From: Actinoplanes sp. TBRC 11911
GTDB taxonomy: Bacteria; Actinomycetota; Actinomycetes; Mycobacteriales; Micromonosporaceae
DNA: 64,000 bases
Direction of reading: 5' to 3'
NCBI RefSeq assembly: GCF_012933445.1
Contig: NZ_JABBNC010000009.1
Location: 62,001 to 126,000 of the forward strand
Shown here: piece by piece, positions 8,144 through 16,722 of the stretch
Layout of the letters: the number at the start of each line of letters is the position of its first letter
Position numbering within the stretch: position 1 is the first letter of the stretch
The notes under the pieces: model-generated
Database searches by the model: none
Seen by the model: the letters and a program-made list of their open reading frames with translations, nothing else
What the model was told of the DNA's origin: nothing
Position numbers and translations under genes: made by a program

Positions 8144-9703
8144 CTACTTGTCGTCGTCCTTCTTCTTCTGATCCTTCATCAGCTTGTTGAAGTCCAGATT
8201 GGGCAGGTTGAACCCGCCCGGACCGCTAGCGCCGCCCAGCGCCTTCGGGTCGAAGCCCGGGGGCAGCTGCGGCATCCCGCCCGGGAAGCCGCCGGGCATC
8301 CCGGCGCCGCCCGAGCGCGGCCGGGACGAGCCGCCCTTGGTGCCCTTGCGCTTGTTCTTCGGGCTCTTCGTGGCCTTGCGGCGGCTGCCGGGCAGGCCCA
8401 TCATGCCGCCCATCTGCTTCATCATCTTCTGCGCGTCGGCGAAGCGGTTGAGCAGCTGGTTCACGTCCATGACCGTGACGCCGGAGCCGTTCGCGATGCG
8501 GGCGCGGCGGGAGCCGTTGAGGATCTTCGGGTTGATGCGCTCGCCCGGGGTCATCGAGCGGATGATCGCAGTGACCTTGTCGAAGTGGCTGTCGTCGAGC
8601 TCGTCCAGCTGCTGCTTCATCTGGCCCATGCCGGGCATCATGCCGAGGATGTTCGCGATCGGGCCCATCTTGCGGACCGCGATCAGCTGGTCGAGGAAGT
8701 CCTCCAGGGTGAACTGCTCGCCCCCGAGCAGCTTGGAGGTCATCTTCTCTTTCTGCTGCTCGTCGAACGCCTGCTCGGCCTGCTCGATGAGGGTCAGCAT
8801 GTCGCCCATGCCGAGGATCCGGCTGGCCATCCGGTCGGGGTGGAAGAGGTCGAAGTCCTCGAGCTTCTCACCGGTCGACGCGAACAGGATGGGCTCGCCG
8901 GTCACCTGCCGGACGGACAGCGCCGCACCACCGCGGGCGTCGCCGTCGAGCTTGGAGAGCACCACGCCGGTGATGCCGACGCCGTCGCGGAAGGCCTCGG
9001 CGGTCTGCACCGCGTCCTGGCCGACCATGGCGTCGATGACGAACAGCACCTCGTCGGGGTCGACCGCGGCGCGGATGTCGCGCGCCTGCTGCATCATCTC
9101 GGCGTCGATGCCCAGACGGCCGGCGGTGTCGACGATGACGATGTCCTTGGCGGCGCGCCGCGCGTACTCGATCGACTCCTTGGAGACCTGGACCGGGTCG
9201 CCGACGCCGTTGCCGGGCTGCGGAGCGTAGACCTCGACGCCGGCCCGCTCGCCGAGCACCTGGAGCTGGTTGACCGCGTTGGGGCGCTGCAGGTCGGCCG
9301 CGACCAGCAGCGGCTGGTGGCCCTGCCCCTTGAGCCAGCGGCTGAGCTTGCCGGCCAGGGTCGTCTTACCGGAACCCTGCAGGCCGGCCAGCATGATCAC
9401 GGTGGGCGGCTGCTTGGCGAACTGCAGCCGCCGGCCCTCGCCGCCGAGGACCTTGACGAGCTCCTCGTTGACGATCTTGATGATCTGCTGGGCCGGGTTG
9501 AGGGCCTGCGAGACCTCTTCGCCGCGCGCCCTGTCCTTCAGGTTGAAGATGAAGGACTTGACCACGGGCAGCGCGACGTCCGCCTCGAGCAGCGCGAGCC
9601 GGATCTCACGGGCGGTGGCGTCGATGTCGGCATCGGTCAGCTTGCCCTTGCCGCGAAGCTTGGTGAAGATCCCGGACAGGCGGTCACTGAGACTGTCAAA
9701 CAC
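8144..9703 (-). CDS. ffh: Signal recognition particle protein Ffh (SRP54)
   Basis: Ffh binds signal peptides and SRP RNA and delivers nascent chains to FtsY at the membrane. The 519-residue protein has an N domain (1-~90), a GTPase G domain with GLQGSGKTT, DTAGRLG and SKLDGDARGG, and a methionine-rich M domain containing MMPGMGQMKQ and MMKQMGGMMG. A long Gly/Pro-rich tail ends in KKKDDDK, an extension also common in actinobacteria. The start is GTG at 9703-9701, after a GGGAAG site. Its partner ftsY is also in this window (42123-43307). No SRP RNA gene was recognised nearby. Confidence 0.97.
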   Translation of the reverse strand: MFDSLSDRLSGIFTKLRGKGKLTDADIDATAREIRLALLEADVALPVVKSFIFNLKDRARGEEVSQALNPAQQIIKIVNEELVKVLGGEGRRLQFAKQPPTVIMLAGLQGSGKTTLAGKLSRWLKGQGHQPLLVAADLQRPNAVNQLQVLGERAGVEVYAPQPGNGVGDPVQVSKESIEYARRAAKDIVIVDTAGRLGIDAEMMQQARDIRAAVDPDEVLFVIDAMVGQDAVQTAEAFRDGVGITGVVLSKLDGDARGGAALSVRQVTGEPILFASTGEKLEDFDLFHPDRMASRILGMGDMLTLIEQAEQAFDEQQKEKMTSKLLGGEQFTLEDFLDQLIAVRKMGPIANILGMMPGMGQMKQQLDELDDSHFDKVTAIIRSMTPGERINPKILNGSRRARIANGSGVTVMDVNQLLNRFADAQKMMKQMGGMMGLPGSRRKATKSPKNKRKGTKGGSSRPRSGGAGMPGGFPGGMPQLPPGFDPKALGGASGPGGFNLPNLDFNKLMKDQKKKDDDK

Positions 9704-9765
9704 GGTCGGCTTCCCAGGGTTGTAAGTGGTGGGATGACCGCAAGCCTAGCCGCCCGCGGGAAGCG

Positions 9766-9996
9766 CTACTGGTTGCGCTGGCGGTAGGTCTTGGCCGCCG
9801 CCTCGATCCGCCGCTGCGTCCGGGTGCCCGGCGCCAGCGACTTCTTCGCCTTCGAGTACAGGTAGACGCCGCCGCCCACCACGAGCGCGCCGACGATCAG
9901 GTAGAACAGCGCGGGCCCGAGCACGGCGCTGACCACCCACCCCACCACGATCACGCCGGCGATCAGCGCGACCAGAAACGCGAGTGCCTTACCCAT
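9766..9996 (-). CDS. Small two-helix membrane protein
   Basis: The 76-residue protein has two adjacent hydrophobic helices (about residues 4-24 and 28-46) joined by a short turn, followed by a basic cytoplasmic tail ending YRQRNQ. The function is not recognised. The start ATG at 9996 is supported by a GGGGAGGA ribosome binding site 4-5 bases upstream. It lies 62 bp upstream of ffh on the same strand and may be transcribed with it. The hydrophobic segments, the SD site and the in-frame stop make it a convincing real gene. Confidence 0.78.
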   Translation of the reverse strand: MGKALAFLVALIAGVIVVGWVVSAVLGPALFYLIVGALVVGGGVYLYSKAKKSLAPGTRTQRRIEAAAKTYRQRNQ

Positions 9997-10281
9997 CGGG
10001 TCCTCCCCGGTTCGATTCCGTCCCTCCACGATCCCTCGCAAACGCAAATCTGCCCATCCGCCGTAACCCTGAGCCCACCCGTAGGGGTCGCGGTTGGCGA
10101 AACACATGCGTTGACAGGCGCAAATCGCGTATACCGGCGATATCACCTGTGACAAAAGGGACAAGGCCGGGACATCCAACCGCAACTTCGAGTCGGGGGC
10201 CGCCGTTGATGGTCACAGACCGCGGCGGCTGACACGTACGTCACGGTCGGTGTCCACGGACCCCGGCGGAAGGACGACGAC
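9997..10281. promoter_or_regulatory. Divergent intergenic region before the glycan locus
   Basis: This 285-bp stretch separates the small membrane protein gene (minus) from the Stealth gene (plus). It is less GC-rich near 10,090-10,160 and must contain both promoters. A TTGACA at 10111-10116 is followed by TATACC at 10130-10135, but the 13-bp spacing is too short for a housekeeping promoter. No gene, tRNA or convincing terminator is seen. Confidence 0.4.
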
Positions 10282-12084
10282 GTGCCCCTGCGGAGGATCC
10301 TGCTACTGACCCCCTGGCCGGTCCGGCGTCGTGTGATGTTCTGGGTGGTGCCCCGGGTGCTGACCCGTTTGCCGCAACGGCGGCAGCTCCGCACCGCGTG
10401 CCGGGTGGCTCCGCTGGACGTGCGGTCGCGGTCCGGGAAGGCGGAAAAGCTCCGGGTGCGTACGCCGCACGGCCGGCTGACGGCCCGTCGTGTGGTTGCG
10501 GCCACTCCGGCGGCCGTACGCCAAGGGAACCTGAACCGAGTCATCCAAGCTCTCGACAACGCGGGTGTCTCTTGGTTCCGGGTGCCGGTGGAAGCGCTGA
10601 CCAGCACCGCGGTCGCCGTCCGGGAAGAGGACCGCGGCCGGGTCCTCGCCCTGCTCAAGGCACTTGACGCGGCGCGGCTGGAGGTCGTCCGGCTGGGCCG
10701 GCGCAGCACGCGGGTCACGAAGCGCACCGCGGGCGTGCTGCGGATCAGCTGGCCGGTCACCGACTCGAACGGCAATCTGGTGCTCGGCCCCGAGTTCGGC
10801 TGCGAGATCGAGTTCTGGCGGACCGTGGACGGGTCGCTGACCGGGCCCCGCAGCAACCCGGTGGCCGACGTGGTCGCGCTGGACGAGCCGCTGGTGGAGG
10901 CGCCGGAACCGGTCTTCGGCGGCTTCTGCGACCCGGCCGACACCACCCCGTACCGCACGCCGGCCGTGTTCACCATGGTCAGCCCGGACCGGGTGGCGTT
11001 CCCGATCGACGTGGTCTACACCTGGGTGGACGGCGGCGACCCGGCGTGGCGCGAGCGCAAGGCGCGGGCGCTGCGCGAGAACGGCTGGGTCGGCGAGGCC
11101 AACGTGATGGCCGCGAACAACTCCCGGTACACCTCGCGCGACGAACTGCGGTATTCGCTACGCGCGCTGCACGCCTTCGCGCCCTGGGTGCGGCACATCT
11201 TCCTGGTCACCGCCGATCAGGTACCCGCCTGGCTGGACACGTCCGCGCCGGGGCTGACCGTGGTCAGCCACCACGAGGTCTTCGGCGACACCGGGCGGCT
11301 GCCCACGTTCAACTCGCAGGCCATCGAGTCGCGGCTGCACCGGATTCCCGGTCTCGCCGAGCACTTCCTGTACCTGAACGACGACGTCTTCCTGGGCAAG
11401 CCGGTGCCGCCCGAGCTGTTCTTCACGCCCGGCGGCCTGACCCGGTTCTTCCCGTCCACGGCGCTGATCGACTCGGCGCCGCGCCGCACCGACGAACCGC
11501 CGGTGAACTCGGCCGGCAAGAACAACCGGCGGCTCATCCAGGAGGCGTTCGGGCGGGTGCTGACCCGCAAGATGAAGCACACGCCGCACCCGTCGCGGCG
11601 CAGCGTGCTGGCCGAGATGGAGTTGCGTTTCGCGGAGCACGTCGAGGCCACCGCGGAGCATCAGTTCCGGCATCCGGAGGACATCTCGATGCTGTCCTCG
11701 CTGCAGCAGTACTACGCGTACCTGACCGGCCGGGCGGCACCCAACCCGATCGACTACATGTACACCGACCTGTCCGACGTGCGGACCCCGTTCCGGCTGG
11801 CCCAGCTGCTGCACGACCGGCGGCCGGACGCGTTCTGCCTCAACGACACGGATTCCGATCCCGCCGAGGCCGACGAGCAGGCCGAGCTGCTGGCCCGGTT
11901 CCTGCCGGCCTATCTGCCGTTCGCGTCGCCCTTCGAGCTGGCGGTCCCGCGCGCCGCGACCACACCCATCAGCCCATCCCGTACGCCGGTGGTGGCGCGC
12001 CAGCAATCCCGGGCCACCGGCGACGGCCCGATCCACCCGGACATCGCCCTCCCGTCCCCGGCCGAGTCCTCCGAGGTCGCCTGA
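10282..12084 (+). CDS. Stealth-family sugar-phosphate transferase
   Basis: Stealth proteins move a sugar-1-phosphate from a nucleotide sugar to a growing capsule or cell-wall polymer. The 600-residue protein shows conserved region 1 at about 242-252 (IDVVYTWVDGG), region 2 at about 285-350 (DELRYSLRALHAF...TFNSQAIES), the acidic block YLNDDVFLG at about 364-372, and later regions 3 and 4 near 460-550. An extra N-terminal domain of about 230 residues precedes the catalytic part. No membrane helix is obvious. The start is GTG at 10282, after AAGGACG. The sugar dehydrogenase gene follows 32 bp downstream, making a two-gene polymer operon likely. Confidence 0.92.
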   Translation: MPLRRILLLTPWPVRRRVMFWVVPRVLTRLPQRRQLRTACRVAPLDVRSRSGKAEKLRVRTPHGRLTARRVVAATPAAVRQGNLNRVIQALDNAGVSWFRVPVEALTSTAVAVREEDRGRVLALLKALDAARLEVVRLGRRSTRVTKRTAGVLRISWPVTDSNGNLVLGPEFGCEIEFWRTVDGSLTGPRSNPVADVVALDEPLVEAPEPVFGGFCDPADTTPYRTPAVFTMVSPDRVAFPIDVVYTWVDGGDPAWRERKARALRENGWVGEANVMAANNSRYTSRDELRYSLRALHAFAPWVRHIFLVTADQVPAWLDTSAPGLTVVSHHEVFGDTGRLPTFNSQAIESRLHRIPGLAEHFLYLNDDVFLGKPVPPELFFTPGGLTRFFPSTALIDSAPRRTDEPPVNSAGKNNRRLIQEAFGRVLTRKMKHTPHPSRRSVLAEMELRFAEHVEATAEHQFRHPEDISMLSSLQQYYAYLTGRAAPNPIDYMYTDLSDVRTPFRLAQLLHDRRPDAFCLNDTDSDPAEADEQAELLARFLPAYLPFASPFELAVPRAATTPISPSRTPVVARQQSRATGDGPIHPDIALPSPAESSEVA

Positions 12085-12116
12085 GAGGGCCTCGCCCCAA
12101 TACGAGGTGATTTTTC

Positions 12117-13379
12117 ATGACTTATGATGTTGTTGTTCTCGGGCTCGGCTACGTGGGACTTCCGCTCGCGCAGCAGGCCACCCGCGCCGGCCTGCGGGTC
12201 CTCGGCTTCGACGTCAAGCCCGGAGTCGTCACCGCGCTCAACGCCGGCCGCTCGCACGTCGACGACCTCACCGACGCCGACGTGCGCGAGATGATCGGCG
12301 GCGGCTTCCGGGCCACCACCGACGAGACCCTGATCGCCGACGCCGGCACCGCTGTCATCTGCGTCCCGACGCCGCTCGCCGAGGGCGACGGCCCGGACCT
12401 TCGTGCCGTCGTCGGCGCCACCGAGGCGATCGGCCGCAACCTGCGCCCCGGCACCCTGGTCGTCCTCGAGTCGACCACCTACCCGGGCACCACCGACGAG
12501 GTGGTCCGCCCACTGCTCGAAAAGCTCTCCGGCCTGACCGCCGGCATCGACTTCCACCTGGCCTTCTCGCCCGAGCGGATCGACCCGGGCAACGAGCGGT
12601 TCGGGCCGCGCAACACCCCCAAGGTGGTCGGCGGCTACACCCGGGCGTGCGCCGACCGGGTGGCCGCCTTCTACGGCCGGTTCGTCGACACCGTGGTCCG
12701 CACCAAGGGCACCCGGGAGGCGGAGACCGCGAAACTGCTCGAGAACACGTACCGGCATGTGAACATCGCGCTGGTCAACGAGATGGCCCGGTTCTGCCAC
12801 GAGCTCGGCATCGACCTGTGGGACGTCATCCACGCCGCGTCCACCAAGCCGTTCGGCTTTCAGGCGTTCTTCCCGGGCCCCGGCGTCGGGGGCCATTGCA
12901 TCCCCATCGACCCGAATTACCTGAGCCACAACGTACGCAGCAAGCTGGGTTATCCGTTCCGTTTCGTGGAGCTGGCCCAGGAGATCAACGCGACGATGCC
13001 GGACTATGTGGCCCGTCGAGCGCAGAACCTGTTGAACGCCGACGGGCAGGCCGTGCACGGCGCCACGATCCTGCTGCTCGGTGTCACCTACAAGCCGAAC
13101 ATCGCCGATCAGCGGGAATCCCCGGCCACCCCGCTCGCCGGGCGGCTCAGCGCGCTGGGCGCGACAGTGATGTACCACGACCCGCACGTGGCGTCCTGGA
13201 CCGTCGGCGACATCGAGGTGGCCCGGACCGACGACCTCGAGGGCGCGGCGGCCGCCGCCGACCTGGTGATCCTCGTGCAGAACCACCGCGAGTACGACGC
13301 CGACCACCTGGCCGGGGTGTCGAAACGGTTCTTCGACACCCGCGGCGTGACGACGGCGAAGGAAGCTCACCGGCTCTGA
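12117..13379 (+). CDS. Nucleotide-sugar 6-dehydrogenase (UDP-GlcNAc/ManNAc or UDP-glucose type)
   Basis: The enzyme oxidises C6 of a UDP-sugar to the uronic acid with two NAD+, feeding acidic polymers. The 420-residue protein has the Rossmann motif GLGYVG (9-14), the central helix block around AETAKLLENTYRHVNIAL, the catalytic Cys261 in GPGVGGHCIPIDP, and a C-terminal NAD-like domain with GVTYKPNIADQRESP. The GGHCIPIDP form is closer to WecC/WbpA/TviB enzymes, which act on N-acetyl sugars, than to UDP-glucose dehydrogenase; the exact substrate is not fixed by sequence. It follows the Stealth gene on the same strand. Confidence 0.92.
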   Translation: MTYDVVVLGLGYVGLPLAQQATRAGLRVLGFDVKPGVVTALNAGRSHVDDLTDADVREMIGGGFRATTDETLIADAGTAVICVPTPLAEGDGPDLRAVVGATEAIGRNLRPGTLVVLESTTYPGTTDEVVRPLLEKLSGLTAGIDFHLAFSPERIDPGNERFGPRNTPKVVGGYTRACADRVAAFYGRFVDTVVRTKGTREAETAKLLENTYRHVNIALVNEMARFCHELGIDLWDVIHAASTKPFGFQAFFPGPGVGGHCIPIDPNYLSHNVRSKLGYPFRFVELAQEINATMPDYVARRAQNLLNADGQAVHGATILLLGVTYKPNIADQRESPATPLAGRLSALGATVMYHDPHVASWTVGDIEVARTDDLEGAAAAADLVILVQNHREYDADHLAGVSKRFFDTRGVTTAKEAHRL

Positions 13380-13445
13380 GCGCCGCGGCGCAACAGGAAC
13401 GTCAGCAGCGTGCCGCCGGGGCGCGGCGACGCCGCCAGGCCCCCA

Positions 13446-13830
13446 GCTCCCCGCAGTGGCCGCCTCACCCGGGTGTGGGCCGCCGCGACGGCCGCAAGGC
13501 CGCAACTCCCCACACCGCGCACACCCCATCGACGTGTGGGGAGCCGCGACGCCGGGGACGCTGTGGCTCCCCACACCACAAGCCACACCACCCACCCGTG
13601 GGAAGCCGCAACGCCGCGGACGCCGTAGCTCCCCACACCACAAGCCACACCACCCACCCGTGGGAAGCCGCAACGCCAGGCACGCCGCGGCTCCCCACAC
13701 CACAAGCCACACCACCCACCCGTGGGAAGCCGCAACGCCAGGCACGCCGCGGCTCCCCACACCACAAGCCACACCACCCACCCGTGGGAAGCCGCGACGG
13801 CCGGAACGTCCCGGCTCCCCACAGCGACGG
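13446..13830. repeat. 62-bp tandem repeat with hairpin-forming units
   Basis: Four units of exactly 62 bp begin at 13566, 13628, 13690 and 13752, and a fifth begins at 13814 but diverges after about 10 bases. Two degenerate units precede them at 13446 and 13505 (59 and 61 bp). Each full unit starts GGCTCCCCACACCACAAGCC and has GTGGGAAGCC about 23 bases later, so each can fold into a 10-bp stem with one mismatch. Because 62 is not a multiple of three, the frame changes every unit, arguing against coding. It resembles intergenic VNTR/MIRU-like elements; mobility or terminator function is inference. Confidence 0.9.
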
Positions 13831-14009
13831 CCCACGCAGGTCCGCCACGCAAGGCCAACTCATCGCAGGGTGAGCGGCGCGAGAAACAGCTGAACAGTTC
13901 CACGATGTGGACGCGGTCGCTTACATGATGGACGATCATCCGAATAGGACGGTCGTTTTATCAGCGTTTAGCACTCTTTGTAAGTGGCGTTCGCGGCGCG
14001 ATTTGCAGA

Positions 14010-14052
14010 CCTTGGAGAGTTACGCCCATATTCGAGCCATAACTCTCCAAGG
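14010..14052. terminator. Perfect 13-bp inverted repeat, possible bidirectional terminator
   Basis: CCTTGGAGAGTTA at 14010-14022 is matched perfectly by TAACTCTCCAAGG at 14040-14052 with a 17-base loop. It lies between convergent genes, so it could stop transcription from both sides. There is no T-run, which is common in actinobacterial terminators. A folded small RNA or a protein-binding site are alternatives. Confidence 0.45.
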
Positions 14053-14191
14053 CCTCGAATTCCGGCTGCGAGCATCTGAACGGGCGGCGGCTAAATTAGT
14101 CAAAAGCGGCGAAAGCTGCTCGGTAGCGCCGCCGGGGAAGGCGGCGAAGATCCGACACTCGGGCGATGCGTGCTGCCGCACGGCGGATGGC

Positions 14192-14281
14192 AAAACGAAC
14201 GCTCGTTCTCTGACCTCAGGCGTCAACCGGCCACTCGGGACCTTCGCCGCCGTGGCCGCCGGTAAAACGAACATTCGTTCG
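14192..14281. promoter_or_regulatory. Two operator-like palindromes of one type, 72 bp apart
   Basis: AAAACGAACGCTCGTTC (14192-14208) and AAAACGAACATTCGTTC (14264-14280) differ at two positions and each contains a GAAC/GTTC dyad. Repeated dyads of this size look like TetR-type operators. No regulator gene is adjacent and both sites lie downstream of two convergent genes, so the target is unclear. Confidence 0.35.
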
Positions 14282-14351
14282 CGGATCCCCAGCGGCACGC
14301 GCAAACCTGCGACTCGAACGGCACCCGGCGGCGCGGTGCCTACTGCGGTGC

Positions 14352-16271
14352 CTACTGAGGAGCGATGCGGAAGGTGAAGTCGACGCGACGCCACGAGCCG
14401 CCGACGTCGCGCCCGTCCGGGGCCGGCCCGGTCTGCTCCGGGAAGTCGACGATCAGCTCCTCCTTGACCCCGAACACGGCGTCCGAGTCGAGGTACGGGC
14501 CGCCCTTGACGAACAGCTGGGTGACCAGCCGCCGGAAACCGGGCGCCTGAATCATGAAGTGCAGGTGCGGGGCTCGATAAGCGTGCCGGCCGGTCGCGGT
14601 GAGCATCTGGCCGACCGGGCCGTCCGACGGGATCGGGTAGTGCTTGGGCAGGATCGACCAGAAGAACAACCGGCCGTCGTCGTCGGTGTGCATGCGGGCG
14701 CGCAGCACCGGCCCTTCGAGATCGGGCAGCTGCACGTCGTAGAAACCATCCTCATTGGACTGCCAGACGTCGACCACCGCGCCGGGCACCGGCCGCTCGT
14801 CCAGGTCGGTGATCCGGATGTCCGCCCACAACGGCGTGCCGTGCATACCTTTCGCGATGTCCGAGCCGGACGACATCGGCGGCGGGCCGGGCACGTAGAA
14901 CGGGCCGAGCACCGCGGACGGCGTGGTCTCCGGTGAGCGCGAGTTGGTCAGCAGGTCGACCGCGCTGGACACCCCGAGGGTGTCGGAGAGCAGCACGAAC
15001 TCCTGCCGCTTGTCGTCGCTCATCTGGCCGGTGCGGGTGAGGAAGTCGATGGCGAACAGCCACTCCGCCTCGGTGAGGTCGTTGTCCGCGACGAACCCGT
15101 GCAGCCGCCGGACCAGATCGCTGAGCAGCGCGCCGACCCGAGGGTTCGGTGACTTCGCGAAGGTCGCCACCACCTCGTCGGCGAGCCAGGAGATGTCCGG
15201 CCGATCGACGTACGGCTTGGGCCGTTCGCCGCGCCACGCCTCCTCGAGCAGGGCCACCACGCCGTCGGTGGTGAGCTCGCGGGGGTTCGGGTACGGCTTG
15301 GTGCTCGCCTGGGCCGCCACCTGCGGCACGTACGCCTCGTCGAAACCGATCCGGGCGAGCGAGGTGGGCGCGCCGAGCCGGGTCACGAGGTCGTACACGC
15401 CGGTCGGCGCGTCGGTCACGCCGAGCGCCGTCGCGATGCGCGCCATGGCCTCCGGCGCGCCGGGCGCGTTGTACGCCATCACGTGCGGCAGCAGCACCGC
15501 GTGCGTCTCCGCGTGCGGCAGCCCGTACGAACCCCCGAGCACGTGGCCCAGCTTGTGGTGCAGTCCCATCTGGACACTCGCCAGGCACATCCCGCCGAGC
15601 CACGCACCGACCAGCGCGTCCGAGCGGGCGTCCAGGTCGTCCGGCCGCTCGGCGATGCGCGGCAGGGCCCGGCCCAGCCGGGTGATCGCCTCCACCGCGT
15701 AGCCGTCCACGATCGGGTTGGCCTGCGGCGAATACAGCGCCTCGACCGCGTGCGCCATCGCGTTGATACCGCTCGCGGCGGACAGGCCGGCCGGCAGCGC
15801 GGTGGTGAGCTCCACGTCGTAGATGACCGTCCGCGGGACGAGCGCCGGGTCGCGGCGGGTGGTCTTCACGCCGTCGGCCGTCTCGCCGAGCATCGGCGTG
15901 ACCTCGGACCCCGCGTACGTGGTGGGCACCGCGATCTGCCGCAGCCCGGTGCGGGACACGAGGGCCTTGCCGAGGTTGGTAGCCGACCCGCCGCCGATGG
16001 AGACCAGGAAGTCGACGCTGTTGGCGCGGACCACCTCGGCGGCCCGGTCGGTGACCTCCACCGGGGTGTGCATGGTGACCTCGAGGAAGCGGGCCACGGC
16101 CAGCGTGCCGAGCAGCTCCGCGGCCCGGTCGGCGATCGCTGCCGAGTGCTTCCCGGCGAGGATCAGGACCCGGGTGCCGCCGAGCCGCTCGACCTCGTCG
16201 CGGAGGTTCGCCAGCACCCCCGCACCGAAGATCACCCGCGCCGGCTGGGCGGTGTACTCAAATGAGTCCAT
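14352..16271 (-). CDS. Maleylacetate reductase / hydroxyquinol 1,2-dioxygenase fusion
   Basis: This 639-residue fusion contains both last steps of the hydroxyquinol route: ring cleavage to maleylacetate and its NAD(P)H reduction to 3-oxoadipate. Residues 1-~355 are the iron-type alcohol dehydrogenase fold of maleylacetate reductases, with the nucleotide loop SIGGGSATNLGKAL at about 91-104 and AVPTTYAGSEVT at 114-125. Residues ~360-639 are an intradiol dioxygenase. The likely Fe(III) ligands are Y511 (EDGFYDV), Y545 (LPKHYPIP), H569 and H571 (APHLHFMI), all present. The N-terminal dioxygenase helices (RQEFVLLSDTLGVSS) mark the hydroxyquinol type. No resorcinol hydroxylase or transport genes are adjacent. 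GGAGA lies 8 bases before the ATG. Confidence 0.93.
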   Translation of the reverse strand: MDSFEYTAQPARVIFGAGVLANLRDEVERLGGTRVLILAGKHSAAIADRAAELLGTLAVARFLEVTMHTPVEVTDRAAEVVRANSVDFLVSIGGGSATNLGKALVSRTGLRQIAVPTTYAGSEVTPMLGETADGVKTTRRDPALVPRTVIYDVELTTALPAGLSAASGINAMAHAVEALYSPQANPIVDGYAVEAITRLGRALPRIAERPDDLDARSDALVGAWLGGMCLASVQMGLHHKLGHVLGGSYGLPHAETHAVLLPHVMAYNAPGAPEAMARIATALGVTDAPTGVYDLVTRLGAPTSLARIGFDEAYVPQVAAQASTKPYPNPRELTTDGVVALLEEAWRGERPKPYVDRPDISWLADEVVATFAKSPNPRVGALLSDLVRRLHGFVADNDLTEAEWLFAIDFLTRTGQMSDDKRQEFVLLSDTLGVSSAVDLLTNSRSPETTPSAVLGPFYVPGPPPMSSGSDIAKGMHGTPLWADIRITDLDERPVPGAVVDVWQSNEDGFYDVQLPDLEGPVLRARMHTDDDGRLFFWSILPKHYPIPSDGPVGQMLTATGRHAYRAPHLHFMIQAPGFRRLVTQLFVKGGPYLDSDAVFGVKEELIVDFPEQTGPAPDGRDVGGSWRRVDFTFRIAPQ

Positions 16272-16338
16272 GGTTCAGTCTCCGTACTCATCAACGAGCT
16301 CAACCAGCCCATCCTCGTACGCCTCGCGCCGGATGTCG

Positions 16339-16722
16339 TCAGGGTCGAGGGACGCGGAACGTCCACCGCGAGTTCATCACATAGTTCACGATCGGTATTG
16401 CGACGAGCGCCACACTTTGCACCGCGACAAATGGGGCGTGCAGCGCCTCGGTTCCGGTCCACAGAATGACCGTGTTCATCGCGAACGCGATGCCGGTCAC
16501 GGTGAGAAACCGGCCACCGGCCACGCTGTGCCGAGCGGCCGACCGGAACACCCAGGAGTGCTGCAGCAGGTACGAGACGAAGATGCTGGCGACGAAGCCG
16601 GTCGTGGACGCCACCACCGGCCGCACGCCGAGCCCCTCGGCCAGCACGAAGCCCAGCCCGAAGTGGGTCAGCGCGCTGGCGCCGCCGCTGATCGCGTACC
16701 GGATCAGACGGGCGAGGTTCAC
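16339..16722 (-). CDS. GtrA-family membrane protein (lipid-linked sugar flippase type)
   Basis: GtrA-like proteins are small four-helix membrane proteins thought to flip polyprenyl-phosphate-linked sugars across the membrane. The 127-residue product starts NLARLIRYAISGGASALTHF, and four hydrophobic segments lie near 8-30, 35-55, 72-92 and 98-115, ending in the family block NYVMNSRWTFR. The GTG start overlaps the previous stop in a GTGA. It is the last gene of a four-gene coupled operon (20475 to 16339) with a GtrB-like transferase and two GtrC-like proteins. Confidence 0.9.
   Translation of the reverse strand: MNLARLIRYAISGGASALTHFGLGFVLAEGLGVRPVVASTTGFVASIFVSYLLQHSWVFRSAARHSVAGGRFLTVTGIAFAMNTVILWTGTEALHAPFVAVQSVALVAIPIVNYVMNSRWTFRVPRP

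Larger units (their letters stand above)
13380..14351. other. Long gene-free stretch between convergent genes
   Basis: This 972-bp interval lies between the dehydrogenase gene (plus) and the fusion dioxygenase gene (minus). It contains the 62-bp tandem repeat (13446-13830), a more AT-rich part from about 13,900 to 14,060 with a perfect 13-bp inverted repeat, and two near-identical AAAACGAAC...TCGTTC palindromes. Open frames here are short, change frame through the repeat, and match nothing recognisable. No gene is called. Confidence 0.7.

Noticed and set aside
8066..9787. Long antisense open frame over ffh
   Set aside because: Its leucine/arginine-rich translation is the typical mirror of a GC-rich gene; ffh on the other strand is certain.
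10005..10030. TpsiC-arm-like GGTTCGATTCC
   Set aside because: No acceptor, D or anticodon arms can be built around it, and it overlaps the ribosome binding site of the small membrane protein gene.
10111..10135. TTGACA-TATACC promoter before the Stealth gene
   Set aside because: Spacer is only 13 bp, outside the normal 16-18.
13566..13830. Possible CRISPR array
   Set aside because: Units are contiguous full-length tandem copies without unique spacers, and no cas genes are present in the window.
13446..13928. Open frames with repeated peptides (HTTSHTTHPWEAATP type) through the tandem repeat
   Set aside because: The same peptide appears in all frames because the 62-bp unit shifts frame each time; there is no ribosome binding site or conserved domain.
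13907..14377. Possible 156-residue protein on the plus strand after the repeat
   Set aside because: It contains the palindromes as peptide repeats, has no SD site or recognisable domain, and runs into the end of the convergent fusion gene.
14352..16271. Frameshift or assembly join as cause of the reductase-dioxygenase fusion
   Set aside because: The frame is continuous with normal codon bias through the linker (about 350-365), there is no ribosome binding site or start at the join, and both halves are complete.
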